Below are positions 6,676 through 10,329 of a DNA stretch of 10,329 bases, in pieces (within the stretch, counting starts at the first letter, position 1; every line of letters begins with the position of its first letter). Where the stretch lies: positions 1 through 10,329 of the forward strand of contig CALWKT010000119.1 in the NCBI GenBank assembly GCA_944381335.1, in the 5' to 3' direction. Source of the DNA: an uncultured Christensenellaceae bacterium (GTDB taxonomy: Bacteria > Bacillota_A > Clostridia > Christensenellales > UBA3700). The position numbers were made by a program, and so were the translations under genes. The notes under the pieces are model-generated. The model was not told the DNA's origin and did no database searches. It saw nothing but the letters and a program-made list of their open reading frames with translations.

Positions 6676-7791
6676 ATGAACAATCTGATAATGAGTATAG
6701 TTTTCGCAAGCGACAACGAGACCAAACTCAACGAACTGACAATTCACAGAACGACGGCGTCGCTTCCGTTCTGCGGCAGATACCGCTTTATAGATTTTAC
6801 GCTGTCCAACCTGGTAAACAGCAATATCACGACGATCGGCATCGTCACCAGGAGCAATTACTCCTCGCTAACCGACCACCTCAGAATGGGCAGAGACTGG
6901 GACCTCAACCGCAAGAACAGCGGCATTGCGATCTTCTCGCCTTATTCTTCCAATACGTCGCGCAGTATGTTCAAAGGCAAGATCGAGGCGATGTACGGCA
7001 TCCTCGATTATATGGAGAGGGCGAGCGAGGAATACGTCATCGTCACCAACAGCAATATCGCTTCAAACATAGACTTTGAGGACGTTTACAATCACCACGT
7101 CTCAAACGGAGCGGACATCACGATGCTGACTTACACGTCGCATCCCACGTCCTCCAAGAGAGTGCTCGTCGACAAGGACTTCACCGGAAGAGTCACGGGG
7201 GTAAGGCTGACTGCCAATGCGTCCGACGAGAGCTGTGAGGTGGGTCTCAACATCTATCTGATAAAGAAAAGCCTGCTGATGAGCCTGATCACCGATTCTT
7301 ACGAGAGAGGAAACCTCGATTTCGAAAAGAATATCATCCAGCAGAAAGTGGATTCTCTGTCCATCTACTGCTACCATGTGGAGGGCTATGCGGCGATAAT
7401 AGACGACGTGAAATCATATTATACCGAGAGCATGAAGATCCTCGATCCCGCGATCAGGAACGACCTGTTCTATCGCTACGGCAAGATATTCACCAAGGTC
7501 AAAGACTCCGTACCCACGCTGTACAGAGAGGGCGCAGAGGTCAAGAATTCACTGATTGCAGACGGTTGCGACATAGCCGGTAAAGTTGAAAACAGCATAC
7601 TTTTCCGTGGCGGCGTGGTCGAAGAAGGCGCGGAGATCTCCAATTCGATAGTTATGGAAAACGGTCATATCATGAAGTATTCCGAACTTAAATATACGAT
7701 AACGGACAAAGACGGGACCGTTACCGAGGACAAGACGATCAGCGGTTCTCAGAATTACCCGGTCGTCATCGTCAAGAATAAAGTAGTCTAA
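6676..7791 (+). CDS. glgD: GlgD, non-catalytic paralogue of ADP-glucose pyrophosphorylase
   Basis: This 371-residue protein aligns with GlgC (for example CGRYRFIDFTLSNLVNSNI at 33-51 and RDWDLNR at 73-79) and ends in the same beta-helix type of repeats (GAEVKNSLIADGCDI, ENSILFRGGVVEEGAEI). It lacks the AGGQGTRL nucleotide loop: the N-terminus reads FASDNETKLNELTIHRT. The catalytic SGDHIYKMD is replaced by TNSNIASNID (124-133), with Asn at the aspartate position, and GTANA is replaced by KGKIEAMYG. In Geobacillus, GlgD forms a hetero-complex with GlgC and raises its activity, so a regulatory or assembly subunit is the best reading; independent catalysis is unlikely. ATG 6676 follows GGGAGG (6665-6670) by five bases, and only 11 bases separate it from the glgC stop, so the two are surely co-transcribed and probably translated in near-equal amounts. 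Confidence 0.93.
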   Translation: MNNLIMSIVFASDNETKLNELTIHRTTASLPFCGRYRFIDFTLSNLVNSNITTIGIVTRSNYSSLTDHLRMGRDWDLNRKNSGIAIFSPYSSNTSRSMFKGKIEAMYGILDYMERASEEYVIVTNSNIASNIDFEDVYNHHVSNGADITMLTYTSHPTSSKRVLVDKDFTGRVTGVRLTANASDESCEVGLNIYLIKKSLLMSLITDSYERGNLDFEKNIIQQKVDSLSIYCYHVEGYAAIIDDVKSYYTESMKILDPAIRNDLFYRYGKIFTKVKDSVPTLYREGAEVKNSLIADGCDIAGKVENSILFRGGVVEEGAEISNSIVMENGHIMKYSELKYTITDKDGTVTEDKTISGSQNYPVVIVKNKVV

Positions 7792-7800
7792 CAAAAAAAC

Positions 7801-7806
7801 AGGAGA
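7801..7806 (+). promoter_or_regulatory. Ribosome binding site that fixes the long GlgA start
   Basis: AGGAGA lies seven bases before ATG 7814 and ten bases past the glgD stop. No in-frame ATG occurs from there until deep in the catalytic domain (about residue 202), so the charged N-terminal extension should be translated rather than being an artefact of start choice. Confidence 0.8.
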
Positions 7807-7813
7807 AAGAAGA

Positions 7814-9676
7814 ATGGCTAAAAAAGCTCAGACAAAGAAAGCCGTTGCGGCAGAAGAAAAAGTTGTTCCGGCAGTTTCCGAAGCAAAAGAAAAGGTTGAA
7901 GAAAAACCGGCTGCAAAAAAGGCGGAAAATGTTGTCAAAAAGTCAGAAGCCGTTGCGGTAAAGGCGGAAGAAAAAACAGAAAACGCAGTTGCCAAAGCTG
8001 AGGAAAAGGTTGCTGAAACCGTAAAGAAGGCTGATGAAAAACCCGCTCCGGCTGCCGGCAAAGCCGCAGGAAAGAAGACTAAAGCGGCGAAGAAACCTGC
8101 CAAAGAAAGCAATGCCGACGAGGCAAAAAAAGAGGAGAACCCGACTGAAAAGGCGGCTCAACCCAAAGCCGCGGAAAAGGCGGCAGAAAAAGACAAGACT
8201 GACGAAGTAAAGACTGAAAAAGCAGAGGCGAAACCCGCAGATAAACAGTACAAGAAAAAGATACTGTTCGTTGCGGCAGAGGCTTTGCCGTACGTCAAGA
8301 CGGGCGGTCTCGGAGACGTTGCCGCGGCGCTCCCGAAAGCGCTGGTAAAAGAAGGATACGACGTAAGAGTCGTTCTTCCGCTTTACTTCAACATCCCCGA
8401 CAAGTTCAGGACGACGATGCAGTACCTCGGTTGCTGTTATGTTTCGCTTGCGTGGAGATATCAGTATTGCGGCGTATTCACGCAGAAATACGACGGCGTG
8501 ACCTATTACTTCCTCGACAACGAATATTACTTCAAGAGAAACGGGCTTTACGGTCATTACGACGACGCTGAGAGGTTCGCGTTCTTCTCCAAGGCGGCGC
8601 TCGAAGCGCTTCCGATAATGGACTTTACGCCCGACATAATACATTGCCATGACTGGCACACGGGTCTTACTCCGGTATACCTCGACGTGTATTACCGCAA
8701 CGTTCCTTATTGCAAGAACGCGCGTACCGTATTCACGATACACAACATCCAGTTCCAGGGCAAGTACGGAAACGAGATATGCGACGACATCCTGGGACTT
8801 CCCGCTGACAAGAAATCGCTTGTGCAGTATCAGAACTGCGTCAACTTCATGAAGGGCGCGATCGAGTGCTCCAACAAGGTCACCACCGTGTCGCCCACGT
8901 ATGCCGGCGAGATACTCAACAGCTATTACAGTTTCGGTCTGCAGGATATTCTCGGCGCCAGAAAGTATAAACTCTCAGGCATCATCAACGGCATAGACGT
9001 TGACACCAACAATCCCGCGACCGACAAGGCGCTTTTCAAGAATTACGACAAGGACACCGTCGCGGACAAGGCGGCGAACAAGAAAGGGCTTCAGCAGATG
9101 CTCAATCTCGATCAGAACCCCAACGTGCCAATTATCGGTATGGTCACCCGTCTTACCGAGCAGAAGGGCATGGAGCTCATTGCGAACGTTTTTGAAGAAA
9201 TTCTTTCCAAGGGCGTTCAGATGGTCGTGCTCGGCAGCGGAGACTGGAAGTATGAGTCCTTGCTCAAGGATATGCAGAAACGCTTCCCGGACAAACTGCG
9301 CGCGGTGCTCGGGTTCTCGGGCGATCTCGCGAGCAAGATCTATGCGGGCGCGGATATATTCCTGATGCCCAGCAAGTTCGAGCCGTGCGGTCTCAGCCAG
9401 ATGATCTCCATGAGATACGGCACGATCCCGATCGTAAGAGAGACGGGCGGTCTCAAAGACACGGTTGTGCCTTACAACGGAGCGACCCGTCAGGGTACCG
9501 GTTTCACCTTCTATTCGTACAACGCTCACGATATGCTTTATGCGATCGAAAGAGCTGTGGGACTCTATTACGATTACAAGGAAGACTGGAAGCAACTGGT
9601 TCAGAACGCGATGAGTCAGGATTTCTCCTGGAACAACATCTGCAAACAGTATATTGCTTTGTACGAAAATCTGTAA
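7814..9676 (+). CDS. glgA: Glycogen synthase (GT5) with a long Lys/Ala/Glu-rich N-terminal extension
   Basis: GlgA transfers glucose from ADP-glucose to the non-reducing end of an alpha-1,4 glucan. The catalytic part begins near residue 147 (KKKILFVAAEALPYVKTGGLGDV) and runs about 474 residues, the normal GT5 length. It contains KTGGLGDV (162-169, substrate-binding Lys162), HDWHTG (279-284), TIHNIQFQG (308-316), VTRLTEQKG (444-452) and FEPCGL (522-527, Glu523), followed by TGGLKDTV (544-551). In front lies an extension of about 146 residues made almost only of K, A, E, V, P and T, without aromatic residues before Tyr146 and without a signal peptide or hydrophobic segment. Part of it repeats every 11 residues. 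It resembles LEA-like or histone-H1-like low-complexity tails and is not part of the ordinary GT5 fold. Tethering to granules, partner enzymes or membranes is only inference. The strong ribosome binding site supports the long form, and the catalytic part is intact. Confidence 0.96.
   Translation: MAKKAQTKKAVAAEEKVVPAVSEAKEKVEEKPAAKKAENVVKKSEAVAVKAEEKTENAVAKAEEKVAETVKKADEKPAPAAGKAAGKKTKAAKKPAKESNADEAKKEENPTEKAAQPKAAEKAAEKDKTDEVKTEKAEAKPADKQYKKKILFVAAEALPYVKTGGLGDVAAALPKALVKEGYDVRVVLPLYFNIPDKFRTTMQYLGCCYVSLAWRYQYCGVFTQKYDGVTYYFLDNEYYFKRNGLYGHYDDAERFAFFSKAALEALPIMDFTPDIIHCHDWHTGLTPVYLDVYYRNVPYCKNARTVFTIHNIQFQGKYGNEICDDILGLPADKKSLVQYQNCVNFMKGAIECSNKVTTVSPTYAGEILNSYYSFGLQDILGARKYKLSGIINGIDVDTNNPATDKALFKNYDKDTVADKAANKKGLQQMLNLDQNPNVPIIGMVTRLTEQKGMELIANVFEEILSKGVQMVVLGSGDWKYESLLKDMQKRFPDKLRAVLGFSGDLASKIYAGADIFLMPSKFEPCGLSQMISMRYGTIPIVRETGGLKDTVVPYNGATRQGTGFTFYSYNAHDMLYAIERAVGLYYDYKEDWKQLVQNAMSQDFSWNNICKQYIALYENL
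7958..8056 (+). repeat. Region encoding 11-residue repeats in the GlgA extension
   Basis: Three adjacent 11-residue units are encoded here: VKAEEKTENAV (49-59), AKAEEKVAETV (60-70) and KKADEKPAPAA (71-81). The common pattern is x-K-A-E/D-E-K followed by variable positions and V or A. The phase continues weakly on both sides. An 11-residue period fits an amphipathic alpha-helix with alternating charge, as in group 3 LEA proteins; the DNA copies have diverged, so this is a protein-level repeat. Confidence 0.65.
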
Positions 9677-9702
9677 AAGTAGCTTAATAAAGTATCATTT
9701 GC

Positions 9703-9731
9703 TATACAAAAGGCAAAATTTAGTTTATAAT
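9703..9731 (+). promoter_or_regulatory. Probable internal promoter for glgP
   Basis: A perfect TATAAT (9726-9731) lies 17 bp after TATACA (9703-9708, four of six matches to TTGACA) in the 127-bp AT-rich gap between glgA and glgP. The predicted start near 9738 gives a leader of about 66 bases that contains the hairpin at 9751-9780. glgP could therefore be expressed separately from the biosynthetic genes. Confidence 0.55.
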
Positions 9732-9750
9732 ACAATTATTGTGCGATAAA

Positions 9751-9791
9751 TAAAGGCTTGTCTTGGAAGGCAAGCCTTTACAAAGTTTTTT
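9751..9791 (+). promoter_or_regulatory. Strong hairpin plus T6 tract in the glgP leader (attenuator or partial terminator)
   Basis: TAAAGGCTTGTC (9751-9762) pairs with GGCAAGCCTTTA (9769-9780), giving 12 bp with one G·U pair around the loop TTGGAA. A run of six T follows at 9786-9791, but five bases (CAAAG) separate it from the stem, so it is a poor match to a standard intrinsic terminator. The glgP ribosome binding site GGAGA (9795-9799) starts only four bases after the T-run. It may end part of the glgA transcripts, attenuate transcripts from the glgP promoter, or protect the glgP mRNA 5' end. No competing anti-terminator was evident by eye. Confidence 0.55.
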
Positions 9792-9803
9792 AACGGAGAA
9801 TAT

Positions 9804-10329
9804 ATGGAACAAAAACTTAATACAAAGAAAATCGAAGAGATTCTGGAAATGAAATCTCAGACCTATTTCGGCAAACCGCTCGCAGACGCAAGTCCTGCGC
9901 AGGCTTACCGTGCAGTATGTATGGCGGTAAGAGACATATTGACCGAAAAAAGACTTGACTTTAAAAGAAGAAGAAAAGAGCAGAAGACCAAGCAGGTTTA
10001 CTATATGTCCATGGAATTTTTGCTCGGCAGGTCTTTGAAAAACCACCTGTTCAACCTCGGAATGACCGACGTCTTTGCAAAAGCCGTCGAGCATTACGGT
10101 TTCAACCTCAACGACCTTTATGCCATTGAGCCGGACGCGGGTCTCGGCAACGGCGGTCTCGGCAGACTTGCCGCGGCGTATATGGAGTCTCTGACCAACC
10201 TGAATTACGTTGCCAGCGGCTTCTCGATCAGGTACGATTACGGCATCTTCAAGCAGAAGATCTCAGACGGCTGGCAGCTGGAAAATCCGGACGAGAGGCT
10301 CAAAGAAGGAGACGTATGCCTGTCTACCA
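9804..10329 (+). CDS. glgP: Glycogen/maltodextrin phosphorylase, N-terminal part (cut by right edge)
   Basis: GlgP releases glucose-1-phosphate from alpha-1,4 glucan ends by phosphorolysis, using pyridoxal phosphate as cofactor; it is the degradative counterpart of the other genes here. My translation from ATG 9804 gives 175 residues before the window ends. It shows VYYMSMEFLLGRSL (65-78), EPDAGLGNGGLGRLAAAYMESL (109-130) and IRYDYGIFKQKI (142-153), then DGWQLENPDERL (155-166), all standard GT35 phosphorylase segments. The usual Cys in the LAACFLDS segment is Ala here. The PLP-lysine region lies beyond the window, so completeness cannot be judged. The start follows GGAGA (9795-9799) by four bases. 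The gene has its own likely promoter and a leader hairpin, unlike the tightly packed glgC-glgD-glgA. Glycogen and maltodextrin specificity cannot be separated from this fragment. Confidence 0.95.
   Translation, partial: MEQKLNTKKIEEILEMKSQTYFGKPLADASPAQAYRAVCMAVRDILTEKRLDFKRRRKEQKTKQVYYMSMEFLLGRSLKNHLFNLGMTDVFAKAVEHYGFNLNDLYAIEPDAGLGNGGLGRLAAAYMESLTNLNYVASGFSIRYDYGIFKQKISDGWQLENPDERLKEGDVCLST

Noticed and set aside
8052..8251. Possible frameshift or gene fusion between a separate K/A/E-rich small protein and glgA
   Set aside because: The frame is continuous from ATG 7814 into the catalytic domain, and I see no internal ribosome binding site or stop that would mark two genes.
7943..8743. Minus-strand frame of 266 codons rich in Phe, Leu and Ser, opposite the GlgA extension
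   Set aside because: The hydrophobic look is the complement of the AAA/GAA-rich sense strand; no ribosome binding site or known fold is visible.
1..10329. CRISPR arrays, insertion sequences, tRNA or rRNA genes, phage or toxin-antitoxin genes
   Set aside because: No regularly spaced repeats, transposase or integrase motifs, cloverleaf-like segments or other such genes were found by reading both strands.

Overview
This window looks like a chromosomal segment of a low-to-mid GC Gram-positive bacterium, most likely an anaerobic member of the Clostridia. The reasons are purine-rich AGGAGG-type ribosome binding sites in front of most genes, sigma-A-like promoters with 17-18 bp spacers, heavy use of AGA/AGG arginine codons, and a glgB-glgC-glgD-glgA-glgP gene order like that of the Bacillus glycogen operon, including the glgD paralogue found in Firmicutes. 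Family or genus cannot be fixed from this sequence.

Left part (1-2307, minus strand): two independently transcribed translation-related genes. The first is the N-terminal part of an Rsm22-family methyltransferase-like protein, which runs off the left edge. The second is an ABC-F ATPase of the ribosome-acting type. A rho-independent terminator and a separate promoter lie between them. The ABC-F promoter is placed so close to its start codon that the mRNA should be almost leaderless.

Middle (2308-3495): a plus-strand Gfo/Idh/MocA-type NAD(P)-dependent oxidoreductase diverges from the ABC-F gene, with back-to-back promoters in a gap of about 100 bp. A 151-bp AT-rich intergenic region follows. 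It carries a perfect inverted repeat with a central CG, an A-tract and a strong extended -10 promoter that should drive the glycogen cluster.

Right part (3496-10329, plus strand): the glycogen cluster. GlgC makes ADP-glucose, GlgD is a paralogue that has lost the nucleotide-binding and catalytic motifs and probably acts as a partner subunit, GlgA elongates alpha-1,4 chains, GlgB adds alpha-1,6 branches, and GlgP (cut by the right edge) degrades the polymer by phosphorolysis. glgC-glgD-glgA are closely packed. A small hairpin lies between glgB and glgC, and glgP has its own likely promoter followed by a 12-bp leader hairpin.

The most unusual feature is a lysine/alanine/glutamate-rich extension of about 146 residues on the N-terminus of GlgA, with 11-residue repeats and codon choice unlike the rest of the operon. 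GlgB also ends in a lysine-rich tail. I found no mobile element, CRISPR array, tRNA or rRNA, and no evidence of a wholly new multi-gene system. Apart from the GlgA extension and the regulatory elements, the window is ordinary metabolism.
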